From Paenibacillus sp. 32O-W (lineage in GTDB: Bacteria; Bacillota; Bacilli; Paenibacillales; NBRC-103111): a stretch of 50,237 bases of DNA. Under the pieces are notes generated by a model that saw nothing but the letters and a program-made list of their open reading frames with translations, was not told where the DNA came from and did not search any database. The stretch covers positions 1 through 50,237 of the forward strand of contig NZ_VEGP01000040.1 in assembly GCF_007679495.1 (NCBI RefSeq), in the 5' to 3' direction. The translations under genes were made by a program, and so were the position numbers. Each line of letters begins with the position of its first letter. Positions within the stretch are counted from its first letter, which is position 1. Shown in pieces: positions 8,923 through 18,145 of this stretch.

Positions 8923-10563
8923 ATGGGAGGAAGGAACCGGTTCGTTTGGATAATGGTCGCAGTTATGCTTCTTGCATGGGTAACACCGGCCGCTGAAGCC
9001 GCCGCAGCTTCCGGCGCTGCCCGGGAAATCGAAATAGTATTGGACGGTAAAAGACTGGAGAGCGACGTCTCTCCCTACATCGTCCCCGAAGTGTACGTAA
9101 CGATGGTGCCGTTGCGCCTTATAAGCGAAGCATTGGGCGCAGAGGTAAGCTGGAATCAGCAGGAGCGGCAAGCAACGATCAGAGGAGGAGACGGCAAGCT
9201 GATTATTATGAAGCAAGGATTGTCGAATGCTATAGTCAATGGGCAAAGCGCAGCGCTTGATGCTCCCGTCGCAAACAAATCCGGTTATACGATGGTGCCG
9301 ATTCGCTTTATCGCGGAGCAGCTCGGCCTGAAGGTCGGCTGGAACCAGCAGGATCAGCGTATTACATTGACTACGGGCGATAATGAAGCGCCTGTCCCCG
9401 CTGCCGGGGCCGGAGAGGGCTTACCGGGATCAGAGAAGGCAGCCCCGGACAGCGATGGCAAGGGCGAGAAGAGCGAGCTGCGCGGAGTATGGATATCAAC
9501 CGTCTATAATCTCGACTGGCCGTCGCAAGCCTCTTACGGCAAGTCTGTTCAGCAGATGGAGGAATTCCGCGAGCTGCTCGACGAGCTGCAGGAGTTAGGG
9601 ATGAACGCGGTATTCGTGCAGGTTCGTCCTGCCGCAGACGCCTTGTATCCATCGCAGCTTGTCCCCTGGTCCAAATATTTGACGGGCACTCAAGGTCTTG
9701 CCCCCGATTATGATCCGCTATCCTTCATGATAGAGGAAACCCACAAGCGGAATATGGAGTTTCATGCCTGGTTCAATCCGTTCCGCGCCGCCGTTGACAC
9801 CAACACCGAGCAGCTTGCCTCCAGCCATATTGTGAAGCAGCAGCCGGACTGGATCGTCAATGCCGGCGGCAAGCTGTACATCAATCCGGGCATTCCGCAA
9901 GCGCGCCAACACATTATCGACGCGATCATGGAAGTGGTAAACCATTATAATATTGACGGGGTCCATCTGGATGATTATTTTTATCCGTCCAATACAGAAT
10001 TTGCGGATGACCAGACTTTCCTGACATATAATCCGGACAAAATCGCCTCGAAGGCCGACTGGAGACGCAGCAATATCAATGCATTTGTGCGTGATCTCGG
10101 ACAAGCGATCGACAGCGCCAAGCCTCAGGTCCGCTTTGGAATCAGCCCGTTCGGCGTATGGCGCAACCAGTCGACGGACAAGACCGGTTCGGATACGAAG
10201 GCCTCGCTGACGGCATATGACAGTATGTATGCCGATGTTCGCACCTGGATCAAGGAAGGATGGATCGACTATATCAATCCGCAGCTGTACTGGAGCCTTT
10301 CCTTTCCGGCCGCCAGATATGACAAGCTGGTGGATTGGTGGGTGCAAGAGGTGAAGGGAACCGGAGTGGACCTGTACATCGGCCATTCTCCGTATAAGCT
10401 GGGGACGAAGGAAGCCGGCTGGCAGAGTGCGCAGGAAATTATTAATCAGTTGGAATACAACAAGCGCTATTCCGAGATTAAAGGGGATATCTTCTTCAGC
10501 GCGAAGGATCTTCGCAGAAATCCTCTGGGCATTAAAGAAGCGCTCCGCTCTTATTATCCTTAA
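8923..10563 (+). CDS. Secreted GHL10/DUF187 family glycoside-hydrolase-like protein with copper amine oxidase N-terminal domain
   Basis: A 546-residue exported protein. It has a signal peptide (hydrophobic residues 8-27, cut near AEAAA). A copper-amine-oxidase-N-like domain (about 35-150) follows, with the duplicated MVPLR/MVPIRFIAEQLG and W-N-Q-Q motifs; despite the name this is a cell-surface module of Bacillota. A GHL10 (YngK-like) catalytic domain (about 185-545) follows a short linker, with LRGVWISTVYNLDWP, VQVRPAADALYPS, FHAWFNPFRA and GVHLDDYFYP. Relatives are thought to act on cell-wall or surface polysaccharide. CAGGAGG lies upstream and a strong terminator follows. Confidence 0.88.
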   Translation: MGGRNRFVWIMVAVMLLAWVTPAAEAAAASGAAREIEIVLDGKRLESDVSPYIVPEVYVTMVPLRLISEALGAEVSWNQQERQATIRGGDGKLIIMKQGLSNAIVNGQSAALDAPVANKSGYTMVPIRFIAEQLGLKVGWNQQDQRITLTTGDNEAPVPAAGAGEGLPGSEKAAPDSDGKGEKSELRGVWISTVYNLDWPSQASYGKSVQQMEEFRELLDELQELGMNAVFVQVRPAADALYPSQLVPWSKYLTGTQGLAPDYDPLSFMIEETHKRNMEFHAWFNPFRAAVDTNTEQLASSHIVKQQPDWIVNAGGKLYINPGIPQARQHIIDAIMEVVNHYNIDGVHLDDYFYPSNTEFADDQTFLTYNPDKIASKADWRRSNINAFVRDLGQAIDSAKPQVRFGISPFGVWRNQSTDKTGSDTKASLTAYDSMYADVRTWIKEGWIDYINPQLYWSLSFPAARYDKLVDWWVQEVKGTGVDLYIGHSPYKLGTKEAGWQSAQEIINQLEYNKRYSEIKGDIFFSAKDLRRNPLGIKEALRSYYP

Positions 10564-10579
10564 TCATTTTATCCATGGC

Positions 10580-10635
10580 AGCGCCCGCTGCCGGACTGTA
10601 TAACCCACGGTCCGGTCAACGGGCGCTTTCTTTAA
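10580..10635 (+). terminator. Intrinsic terminator after the GHL10 gene
   Basis: Outer stem AGCGCCCG (10580-10587) with CGGGCGCT (10620-10627), inner stem CCGGAC/GTCCGG, followed by TTTCTTT. It separates the convergent GHL10 gene and ssu-type operon. Confidence 0.8.
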
Positions 10636-10647
10636 AAATCCCGGGAA

Positions 10648-11862
10648 CTATCTTCCTTCAGAGCGTGTTGAGGGGGCATTGCCGCGCCCGTACGCGTCCT
10701 CGTAATCGGAAATGGCCAGCTTGCCGAGCATGGAAAGCACAGCATCCTCCATAGGCGGGTTATGCAAGCCAAATCGTACATCGCGGTACAACCGCTGCAG
10801 CGGATGGTCCAATGCAAGACTATGTGCGCCTGCGATGCGCATCGCTTTATCAACGACAGACATGGCCGTCTGAACGGCGGTCACTTTCACCGCATTCAGC
10901 TCTGCATTTAACCGCTCAGGCGGCAGCACCTGCCGATCCCATCTTGCCGCCACACTATACAGAAAATGTCTGGCTGCATGCAGCTCCAGTTCGATTTGGC
11001 CAAGCTGCTGAACGATATTCGGCAAATGGATAATCGGAGCGGGCAAGGAATTGGGATGATAGCTGTAAGCAAATTTGATCGCTTCCTTCCTGGCGGCAAG
11101 CGCAATGCCAAGGTAGCATGCAGGTATATGAAGCAAATATGGCGTTGCCGCCGAGGCTGATTTCTTGGGAAGCAGACAGGCCAGTGCAGACTCGGGCAAT
11201 ACAACGTCCTCCAGCACCAGATCATGGCTGGCTGTTCCGCGCATGCCTAGCGTATGCCAGGTTTCTTCGATGCGAAGACCTGCCGTATTTCGCGGAATGA
11301 GGAATTCGGCCGTGTCCTCTTCAACACTCGCCGTAACAATAAAATGATCCAGCACAGGAGAAAGAGTAGTGAACGTTTTTCTGCCATTTAACACATAAGA
11401 ACCGTCCTGCCGCCGTTTGGCGGTTGTCAGCGGCTTGCCTCCGCGTGTCGGGCTCCCTGAAGCCTTCTCGGTCGCTGCGCGATTCACCAAGTGCTGATCT
11501 TTGACGATCTTCTCATTCAAATCGGTCAACGCAGCCTCCGTCCACTGCTTCTTATGATTCAGATCATAAACAACCCCCAAATGCCAGCCGACGCCTAAAG
11601 CAATCGAGGCATCCCCCTGCGCCAGCCGCTCCTGATACAGGACAAACTCATACAAGGAGATGCCTTCTCCCCCTTCGTCAGCCGGTACAGTATACGAGAA
11701 ATAACCAAGCCTGCGCAGCGCCTCGATATGCGCATAGGCAAAATCATGCTCGGCATCCACACGGTGGGCTTCCTCTGCAAAGCCGTCCGCAAGCTCGCCG
11801 ATTGCCTTCAAGCGCCGTTCTTGTTCCGCGCTCAACACAAACATATTGTCTAATCGGTCCAT
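10648..11862 (-). CDS. Acyl-CoA dehydrogenase-fold flavoprotein (SfnB/DszC-type)
   Basis: A 404-residue protein of the acyl-CoA dehydrogenase superfamily. It shows the N-terminal helical domain (SYTVPADEGGEGISLYEFV), the middle beta domain (RNTAGLRIEETWHTLGMRGTASHDLVLEDV) and the C-terminal four-helix bundle. Members next to sulfonate ABC transporters are usually flavin-dependent monooxygenases or sulfur-acquisition oxidoreductases (SfnB type) rather than fatty-acid enzymes. It is the last gene of the five-gene unit, 33 bases after ssuB. This suggests it oxidises an imported organosulfur compound with reduced flavin. The exact reaction is inferred from context. Confidence 0.8.
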   Translation of the reverse strand: MDRLDNMFVLSAEQERRLKAIGELADGFAEEAHRVDAEHDFAYAHIEALRRLGYFSYTVPADEGGEGISLYEFVLYQERLAQGDASIALGVGWHLGVVYDLNHKKQWTEAALTDLNEKIVKDQHLVNRAATEKASGSPTRGGKPLTTAKRRQDGSYVLNGRKTFTTLSPVLDHFIVTASVEEDTAEFLIPRNTAGLRIEETWHTLGMRGTASHDLVLEDVVLPESALACLLPKKSASAATPYLLHIPACYLGIALAARKEAIKFAYSYHPNSLPAPIIHLPNIVQQLGQIELELHAARHFLYSVAARWDRQVLPPERLNAELNAVKVTAVQTAMSVVDKAMRIAGAHSLALDHPLQRLYRDVRFGLHNPPMEDAVLSMLGKLAISDYEDAYGRGNAPSTRSEGR

Positions 11863-11895
11863 AGTCTGATGTCCTCAACTTTACTGCATTTTATA

Positions 11896-12645
11896 TTAAG
11901 AGTTCCGCATAATGCGGTCCAAAATTTGTCTCTCCCACTTCCCAACCTGAGAGTCCGTTCTGGAGCGGGGACGCGGCAGATCAATGTCCATGTCAAGAGC
12001 AATATCTCCATCCTCAAGCAATAGAATGCGATCGGATAAAGTAATGGCCTCATTGACATCATGGGTAACCAATAGAGCGGTAAACCGCTGCTCCAGCCAC
12101 AGCCGTTCGATGAGCTGCTGCATTTCAAGCCGGGTAAGAGCATCCAGCGCGCCAAGCGGCTCATCGAGCAGCAGCATCCGGGGATTGCGCACCAATGCGC
12201 GTGCCAGGGCGACCCGCTGCTTTTGGCCGCCCGACAGCGTAGAAGGCCACTGCTCTGCTTTATTCTCTAATCCTACCTGCTGCAGAAAATGGAGTGCTTT
12301 AGGTCTCCATTCGCCCTGCAGACCGATTCCTACGTTATCTATCACACTTTTCCACGGCAGCAGACGCGAATCCTGAAACATCATCGTCGTGCTGCCGCTA
12401 ATGCCATTAAGCGCTTCTCCATCCAGCAGAATATCGCCTTCCGACGGCGCATCCAGCCCGGAAATCAGCTTTAGCAGCGTGCTTTTTCCGCTTCCGCTTT
12501 TTCCAATGATACTGGTGAATTGCCCGGGATATAAAGTGATGTCAAGCCTTTTGAGCACGTCATGCTGCTGGAATGACTTGGTTACGGCCTTAATTTGAAT
12601 AAGCACCCCGTTTTTTCCTTCCGGGATAACCGCAGAACGGGTCAT
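11896..12645 (-). CDS. ssuB: Sulfonate-type ABC transporter ATP-binding protein
   Basis: The cytoplasmic ATPase of an SsuABC/TauABC-type importer, 249 residues. Walker A is GKSGSGKST, the Q-loop reads MFQDSRLLPW, the signature is LSGGQKQR, Walker B is MLLLDEPLGALD and the switch His lies in LLVTHDVNEA. The start is the ATG at 12645 because AAAGGAG lies seven bases upstream and homology begins just after. The open frame runs a further 34 codons upstream, but those overlap ssuC and have no binding site. It lies 25 bases downstream of ssuC. Confidence 0.9.
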   Translation of the reverse strand: MTRSAVIPEGKNGVLIQIKAVTKSFQQHDVLKRLDITLYPGQFTSIIGKSGSGKSTLLKLISGLDAPSEGDILLDGEALNGISGSTTMMFQDSRLLPWKSVIDNVGIGLQGEWRPKALHFLQQVGLENKAEQWPSTLSGGQKQRVALARALVRNPRMLLLDEPLGALDALTRLEMQQLIERLWLEQRFTALLVTHDVNEAITLSDRILLLEDGDIALDMDIDLPRPRSRTDSQVGKWERQILDRIMRNS

Positions 12646-12670
12646 AGAGAAACTCCTTTCCCACCAATGT

Positions 12671-13444
12671 TTACGGATGATAAGTCTGGTTCCATTTAAG
12701 CAGCCCTTTTTCCAGCCATTTGGCCAGCAAATCTGCGATTTTACCAAAGCATGCGTATATAATGATGCTCAGTATGATAATGTCTGCCTGCATAAACTCT
12801 CTGGCATTCATCGCCAAATAGCCAATGCCGGAATTGGTCGCAATGGTCTCTGCCACAATGAGCGTGAGCCACATCACACCGAGCGCATAGCGCAGGCCGA
12901 CAAAAATGGAAGGCAGCGCGCCAGGCAGCAGAATGTGCCTGAAAATTTCCCGGCGCTTCAAGCCGTATACTTTGCCCATTTCCACCAAATCATTGCTGAC
13001 GTTCCTTATCCCGTGATAAGTGTTAACATAAACCGGAAACATAACGCCAAGCGCCACCAGAAAGATTTTCGAAGACTCTCCGATTCCGATCCATATAATA
13101 ACTAGCGGGACTAAAGCAAGATGCGGTATGTTCCGCACCATCTGGATAGTTGTATCGAACAAGCGATAGGATAAATGAAAGCTGGCGTTCAGTATCCCCA
13201 TCGCCAATCCTATTCCTCCCCCGATCAGCAGACCAATCAGGGCGCGCTGCAGACTGATCAGCATATGCTCCGCCAATACTCCATTGGCAATCATTTTCCA
13301 GCCGGTTTCAGCAATCGTAACAGGAGTGGGGAAAATTTTCGCGGATACAATTTCCATAGAGGCCGTCCACTGCCATATAACGATAATCAGAAGAGGAAGG
13401 AGCCATGGCAGCATAAAATTAACGATCGTACGCTTCTTCATCAT
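12671..13444 (-). CDS. ssuC: Sulfonate-type ABC transporter permease
   Basis: An integral membrane subunit of about 257 residues with roughly six transmembrane helices and the binding-protein-dependent permease loop EMGKVYGLKRREIFRHILLPGALP (EAA-type motif). It closely resembles SsuC. The ATG at 13444 overlaps the ssuA stop codon (ATGA), which implies translational coupling. The open frame extends six codons further upstream to another ATG with a poorer binding site. It pairs with SsuB in the membrane. Confidence 0.88.
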   Translation of the reverse strand: MMKKRTIVNFMLPWLLPLLIIVIWQWTASMEIVSAKIFPTPVTIAETGWKMIANGVLAEHMLISLQRALIGLLIGGGIGLAMGILNASFHLSYRLFDTTIQMVRNIPHLALVPLVIIWIGIGESSKIFLVALGVMFPVYVNTYHGIRNVSNDLVEMGKVYGLKRREIFRHILLPGALPSIFVGLRYALGVMWLTLIVAETIATNSGIGYLAMNAREFMQADIIILSIIIYACFGKIADLLAKWLEKGLLKWNQTYHP

Positions 13445-14430
13445 TTCAAATCCGGCACCCATTCTTTCCCGACAGGCATATAGGAACTTACATCAATGGA
13501 ATGTTCGATCAAACCGATTTTGTGAAATGTATCTGCCAACTGCTGCTGCGGAGCAATAATTTCCTTCTTAATGGCTTCTACGCCATAGGTTCTGCGCCCT
13601 ACCATTTTAGCCAGGCTTTCCTCGTCTATGCCGAGCTCCCCGGCAAGCATTTTCACAACCTCGCCTTTATTTTCATTGGCCCACTGGTCGGAGACATCGG
13701 TTTCCTCAAGAATCGCCTTGACGATTTCCGGATGCGCTTCTGCAAACTCTTTGGTCGCATAATAGAAGGTCCGGTTTGGCGAATAATGGCTTCCATCCGT
13801 AAGCGTTACAGGCTGCAAATCCATTTGCACCGTGGCAAAAAACGGATCCCAGGAGCCCAGCGCATCCACCTGCTTCGTTTCAAACAGCGCTCTGCCCTCC
13901 GATGCATCCTTAACATACACATATTCAACATCATCATATTGAAGCCCCGAGCTTTCCAAGGCAAGCACAGTCAAATAATGATGATTGCCGCCCTTTACAA
14001 CGGCAACCTTCTTCCCCTTCAGATCGCCAATGCCGGCAATACCGGAATCCTTATGCACCATAATGCCCATGCCTTCGGGGTTTGGCAGATCGCTTCCGAC
14101 GTAAACAAAGCTTTGTCCGCTCGCTTGAGCAAATACACCCGATCCATCCGCTGCGTTGCCGTAGTCGATTTTGCCTGCAGCCAGCGCCTCAAGCACCGTG
14201 CCGCCGCTCGGAAACACGTTCCACTCAATCTTGATTCCCTGCTTCTTCAGGCGCTCATCCAGATTTCCCTTTACCTTCAAAATGTTGAGCGTATTGCCTT
14301 TCTGGTAACCAATTCGCACAACTTCAAGCTGGCCTTCGGAGGCTTTGGAACTGGAGCAGGCGGAAAATAGAACAGAACAAACAAGTATAATGGAAAGAAG
14401 TAAAGAAGATCCGGATTTTGACACTGCCAT
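13441..14430 (-). CDS. ssuA: Sulfonate-type ABC transporter substrate-binding lipoprotein
   Basis: An extracellular binding lipoprotein of 329 residues. It has a signal peptide with a lipobox ending LFSAC, then the SsuA/NMT1-type periplasmic-binding fold starting VRIGYQKGNTLNILK. The segment LDERLKKQGIKIEWNVFPSG and the later DLKGKKVAVVKG are typical of aliphatic-sulfonate binders. The start is the ATG at 14430, ten bases after AAAGGAG and sharing its A with the TAA of the preceding gene. Which organosulfur compound is bound cannot be read from sequence. Confidence 0.88.
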   Translation of the reverse strand: MAVSKSGSSLLLSIILVCSVLFSACSSSKASEGQLEVVRIGYQKGNTLNILKVKGNLDERLKKQGIKIEWNVFPSGGTVLEALAAGKIDYGNAADGSGVFAQASGQSFVYVGSDLPNPEGMGIMVHKDSGIAGIGDLKGKKVAVVKGGNHHYLTVLALESSGLQYDDVEYVYVKDASEGRALFETKQVDALGSWDPFFATVQMDLQPVTLTDGSHYSPNRTFYYATKEFAEAHPEIVKAILEETDVSDQWANENKGEVVKMLAGELGIDEESLAKMVGRRTYGVEAIKKEIIAPQQQLADTFHKIGLIEHSIDVSSYMPVGKEWVPDLK

Positions 14431-15599
14431 TATAGATTCACTCCTTTTAATGTAAAAGCGTCCCAATCGAGAGGGTAGTGTTCCTTTCCTTTCAGCATTG
14501 CAACGCTTAACGCTTCTCCTATGCCGCTGGCGAATTTAAAGCCATGGCCGGAGCCTCCTCCCGCAAACCAGACACGGCTTCTGCCCGGCAGCTCATCAAT
14601 AATAAACTCTTCACCGGGAGCATTTTCGTACAAGCAGGTCTGTCCGGCCAGCAGCTCTCCGGCCTCCGGCAAAAATAGATTCAACGCATGCCGAAGCTCT
14701 GCCTCATCCTCCTCATATGCCCCGAAAGGCGGTACGGGCTGACCCGGCAAAGCGGGATATCCGCCATCATGCCGGCCTATTTTCAAACCCGATTCGTCAA
14801 GCGCCGGGAAACCAAAGTATTCTTCAGCCCCCCCGTTATTGAAAATAAAAGCGGGGAGCCGACCTCTCCCGTATCGTTCCTTCGGTGCTTTGAACCAGGC
14901 AATGGGTTTGCGGTACGGCTTAATGATGTTGTGCAGCTCCGGCAGCACCCGTGCCGACCACGCACCTGCGCTGACGAGGACGCTGCCTGCGGTGAAGCTG
15001 CCGCGCTCTGTAACCACTAAGGGCTCCCCGGCTTCCGAGACCAGTTGCAGCACCTTGGTGTTGGGCAGCAGCTTCGCTCCATAATGAACGGCCAACGCTC
15101 TATAGCTTGCAATAATCTGTTCGCTGTACAGAATGCCGCCCTCCGGCTCATAAAGGCCTTCCATATGAGAAGGCACGGAAAATCCCGGCCAGCGCTCCTG
15201 GATTTGCTGTGCATTGAGCGCTTCATACGGTATACCGAAAGCTATGCAGCTCTCTGTTTTGCTCTGGATAAAGCGGGACCCGCGCGGACCGATGCTGATT
15301 ACACCAATAGGATCATAGAGAGTGGCATGGTCATGGCCTAAAGTCCCCGGCACCTCCGCCGCTTCCCGCTCCAGCTTCTTCCACAGCTCTATCGAACGCA
15401 GGGCAAGCTTTACGTAGCTTTCACCCATCGTATAGGCTCCCCTCACTATGCGCGTCGTTCCATGGTGGCTCCCATAGCTGTGAGGCGGATCGTGCGCATC
15501 GATCAGCAGTACAGAGACTCCCCGCTTGGCCAACTGATAGCCCGTGCTCATGCCGAAGGAGCCCGCCCCTACAATGATGACATCAAATTTCTGGAGCAA
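14430..15599 (-). CDS. Monomeric sarcosine oxidase / N-methyl-amino-acid oxidase-like FAD enzyme
   Basis: A FAD-dependent amine oxidase of the SoxA/SolA (DAO) family. The dinucleotide-binding motif VIIVGAGSFGMSTGYQLAKRG lies at the N-terminus. A TCLYENAPGEEFIID segment carries the Cys (about residue 322) equivalent to the covalent flavin attachment site of monomeric sarcosine oxidase. GHGFKFASGIGE follows. I prefer the TTG at 15599, with GAGGTG nine bases upstream, which gives 389 residues as in the family; GTG at 15611 is possible. A TATAAT box at 15648-15653 on this strand argues against the longer frame to 15686. It is first in the ssu operon, so it may oxidise an N-methylated or amino-sulfonate substrate. 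Confidence 0.8.
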   Translation of the reverse strand: MLQKFDVIIVGAGSFGMSTGYQLAKRGVSVLLIDAHDPPHSYGSHHGTTRIVRGAYTMGESYVKLALRSIELWKKLEREAAEVPGTLGHDHATLYDPIGVISIGPRGSRFIQSKTESCIAFGIPYEALNAQQIQERWPGFSVPSHMEGLYEPEGGILYSEQIIASYRALAVHYGAKLLPNTKVLQLVSEAGEPLVVTERGSFTAGSVLVSAGAWSARVLPELHNIIKPYRKPIAWFKAPKERYGRGRLPAFIFNNGGAEEYFGFPALDESGLKIGRHDGGYPALPGQPVPPFGAYEEDEAELRHALNLFLPEAGELLAGQTCLYENAPGEEFIIDELPGRSRVWFAGGGSGHGFKFASGIGEALSVAMLKGKEHYPLDWDAFTLKGVNL

Positions 15600-15733
15600 A
15601 TGGGTCTTCACCTCAATTCCGGTTTGATTTTTCTGAACATTAATTTTATTATAATTCCTATAAGTAAACTTGGGAATAGCGCACATTTAGGATACCAGGT
15701 ATGCAAAAGGATACTACAGGAGGAGGATAAACT

Positions 15734-16087
15734 ATGGACCCGGCCAGAAAAATGTCAATATGTCAAAAGGATTTTGACTTTTCGATTATAAGCGGGAAAT
15801 GGAAGGCAATGATTTTGTGGCATTTGCGCAACGACACCATCCGCTTTTGCGAGCTCAAGAAAATGCTGCAGCCCATCACGCAAAAAACGCTGACCACCCA
15901 GTTACGGGAGCTGGAGGATGATCTTCTGGTACACCGCGAGGTCTATCCTGTGTTTCCCGCGAAGGTGGAATATTCCTTGACCCCGCATGGCCGGCAGTTA
16001 ATCCCGATCATCGAGTGCATGATAGAATGGAACAAGAGCTACAAGCAATTGCTGAAATGCCAGGACATTCAAGGGGAGCAAGGATAG
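15734..16087 (+). CDS. HxlR-family winged-helix regulator
   Basis: A 117-residue DNA-binding protein. Cys near the N-terminus ([24 protein letters not shown]) is followed by the HxlR winged helix ([47 protein letters not shown]). Family members respond to electrophiles or oxidative cues through that Cys. AGGAGGAGG lies about eight bases before the ATG. It is divergent from the soxA-like/ssuACB operon across about 130 bases, so it probably regulates that operon and itself. Confidence 0.88.
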   Translation: MDPARKMSICQKDFDFSIISGKWKAMILWHLRNDTIRFCELKKMLQPITQKTLTTQLRELEDDLLVHREVYPVFPAKVEYSLTPHGRQLIPIIECMIEWNKSYKQLLKCQDIQGEQG

Positions 16088-16311
16088 AGAGCTTGGGGAA
16101 GGTTCACGGCAGCAAGATGGCTCTGTAGGGTGCGGCAGTCAGACGGAATTCGTCAATGATGGTCGCAAGAAGGGCAATGCCAATAAGGCTATCGGCCGAA
16201 ATGGCGATAGCCCTGATTATGGTTAGAGGTGAACGGTTGCGCCGCTGAACGATGCCATGCTTGAGCTATATTCGAAGTACCAACCGGAAGAGCTGCAGAC
16301 CATTCTCGTCA

Positions 16312-16947
16312 TTACTGTCTTTGGAACGCAACCTTCAAGCCCAACCCGATATAGATCGTTCCGACGAGCTTGCCGCTCCAACGGCTTAAACGGTTTATCC
16401 ATGCCGTCCGTTTAACCATTTTACCAAGCGTAGAGACACTTAATACAATTGTAGTTGTATACAATATACTTAGTATGACGAAGATGAATCCAAGTATCAA
16501 AAACTGCATTACGGCTTCACCTCGTTCATGATGAACAAATTGAGGCAGGAACGCTAGAAAGAACAGCGCCGTCTTCGGATTAAGAACCTCTGCCAAAGTT
16601 GCCGATACATATGACTTTAAGGCTCCTGCCGACTCAACCTTTGGAAGCTGCGGTTCGGAGGGCTTCCTTATCATTTCGCAAATCCCTAGATATAACAAGT
16701 ACGCTACCCCCGCATATTTGACGACATTGAAAGCGAGAGCCGAAGTCATCAGTATGGCGGAAAGCCCCACAGCGGCAAATAACGTGTGAAGAAAATCCCC
16801 GGTTGCGATGCCAAGCCCTGCCATAATGCCTCCTTTGCGCCCGTTCTGAACGGTACGGGTAATTGTAAGAAGAACGGCCGGGCCTGGAATCAAAAATAGA
16901 CCTATAACAACAATCACATACGTAATTAAGGTAGAAAAATCGGGCAT
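16312..16947 (-). CDS. LysE/RhtB-family exporter
   Basis: A 211-residue membrane protein with about six hydrophobic segments and the family signature PGPAVLLTITRTVQNGRKGGIMAGLGIATGD near residues 22-52, followed later by EVLNPKTALFFLAFLPQF. LysE/RhtB proteins export amino acids or related metabolites by proton antiport. AAGGGGGG lies six bases before the ATG. Upstream on the same strand lies a nucleotidyltransferase-like gene. The exported substrate cannot be deduced. Confidence 0.9.
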   Translation of the reverse strand: MPDFSTLITYVIVVIGLFLIPGPAVLLTITRTVQNGRKGGIMAGLGIATGDFLHTLFAAVGLSAILMTSALAFNVVKYAGVAYLLYLGICEMIRKPSEPQLPKVESAGALKSYVSATLAEVLNPKTALFFLAFLPQFVHHERGEAVMQFLILGFIFVILSILYTTTIVLSVSTLGKMVKRTAWINRLSRWSGKLVGTIYIGLGLKVAFQRQ

Positions 16948-16979
16948 CTGGTTCCCCCCTTCTCTGCATTAATGGCCGT

Positions 16980-17579
16980 TCAAAGAGATATATCGTTACG
17001 GCCTTGCAGCCATTGCTCGAATTCGGCAGGCGTGCGCACATTATGGTCTAAAACGGCGGTATAGATATCGAAGCTTTTCACTTGTTCCCCATACTCGGCC
17101 CGTGATGCCCATATGGTTTTAATACTTAAAATAGAAATAATTGCTGCGGGAGTAAGACGATCGGGCATCGTGCGAACATGCTGCAGATCGGGTTGTTTTT
17201 CCGGTTCATCTACGAACCAAATATCCAGCTCCCATTTGTTTCCGTTCTTGGACTCATACGTCATCCCGAGAAAATAACCGTCAGGGTAGGCCGGGTCGGT
17301 GTTCCATTTCCCGGTATCGTTAATGAATTTCAAATCCCGGATACCGGGATTGGACATCAATTGTGAAGCAATTCCGGTAATTGCAGCGATGTTCAACTTG
17401 GAGCAAACGACCGTCATATCGAGGTCTCTCCAAGCCATTAATCCAAGTGCCGCACTCCCTACTTTCACGGGGGTACCGGCTGCCTTCAGCAATTGGTCAA
17501 GGTTCAACTCTTCCACAATCGCAGATGCTTCAGTCTGCAGTTGAAGTTGGCAGGCCAGCAGATCTTCTTGTTGTTTCAT
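16980..17579 (-). CDS. Nucleotidyltransferase-fold protein of unknown role
   Basis: A 199-residue soluble protein. VKVGSAALGLMAWRDLDMTVVC resembles the GS...DxD core of minimal nucleotidyltransferases, and WELDIWFVD supplies a possible third acidic residue. Such proteins can be antibiotic nucleotidyltransferases or regulatory enzymes, but the substrate is unknown. An AGGAGCAAAAA context precedes the ATG. It lies 32 bases upstream of the LysE gene on the same strand and may be cotranscribed with it. Confidence 0.6.
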   Translation of the reverse strand: MKQQEDLLACQLQLQTEASAIVEELNLDQLLKAAGTPVKVGSAALGLMAWRDLDMTVVCSKLNIAAITGIASQLMSNPGIRDLKFINDTGKWNTDPAYPDGYFLGMTYESKNGNKWELDIWFVDEPEKQPDLQHVRTMPDRLTPAAIISILSIKTIWASRAEYGEQVKSFDIYTAVLDHNVRTPAEFEQWLQGRNDISL

Positions 17580-17694
17580 TTTTTGCTCCTTCCATTTAGT
17601 GAATCATACGGAGATTTTCATATGGCAACGATCGAGAGCCGTCACAGCCGGTATCGATTGGCATCGAGGCAATGATCAAGCTGCTGCTTTAAGG

Positions 17695-18126
17695 TTAGCT
17701 ATTAAGCACGGCCTTCAAGCCGGCCGCTGTTTTCGGCTGCTCCTTCTTCATCGATTGGCGCATGAAAAATTCGGCTACCTTCGGAACATTGTCAACCTGA
17801 ATGGTGAAATGAACACGGCAGGATTTTTCGGAGATCGGCTCAATACGATAGGTTTCACGAAAAAATTGTTTTTCGCCGGGAACCGTCTCTATGGTCAACA
17901 ATTGATCCTGAACAAGTTCGGTCACGACCATATTTTTTTCGCTCTTAAAGCCTGAATATTTTCCGCTTTCGAAATAGTTGGTCCCCAACCGGGCAGGTTC
18001 TTCAGGAGTGACTCGATTCTCAATAATGCCTTTCATCCAGGAAGCTCGCCCCTTTAGATCGATGAGGCGTGCAAAAACGATAGAGGCCGGATACTCATAG
18101 CTTTCGGAATATTCAAAAGTAAGCAT
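17695..18126 (-). CDS. SRPBCC-family protein
   Basis: A 143-residue START/Bet-v1-like protein. It begins with the usual YSESYEYPASIVFARLIDLKGRASWMKGI pattern and alternates strands through FRETYRIEPISEKSCRVHFTIQVD before a C-terminal helix. The fold binds hydrophobic ligands and often sits beside polyketide or aromatic-modifying enzymes. It starts 19 bases downstream of the FAD monooxygenase stop codon on the same strand, so the two probably form an operon acting on the same aromatic compound. Confidence 0.8.
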   Translation of the reverse strand: MLTFEYSESYEYPASIVFARLIDLKGRASWMKGIIENRVTPEEPARLGTNYFESGKYSGFKSEKNMVVTELVQDQLLTIETVPGEKQFFRETYRIEPISEKSCRVHFTIQVDNVPKVAEFFMRQSMKKEQPKTAAGLKAVLNS

Positions 18127-18145
18127 GATGATCTTCCTTTCCTTT

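Noticed and set aside
9718-10386. 222-codon minus-strand ORF antisense to the GHL10 gene
   Set aside because: Shadow frame; the plus-strand protein is unambiguous.
13501-14370. 289-codon plus-strand ORF antisense to ssuA
   Set aside because: Shadow frame opposite a clear lipoprotein gene; no initiation signal.
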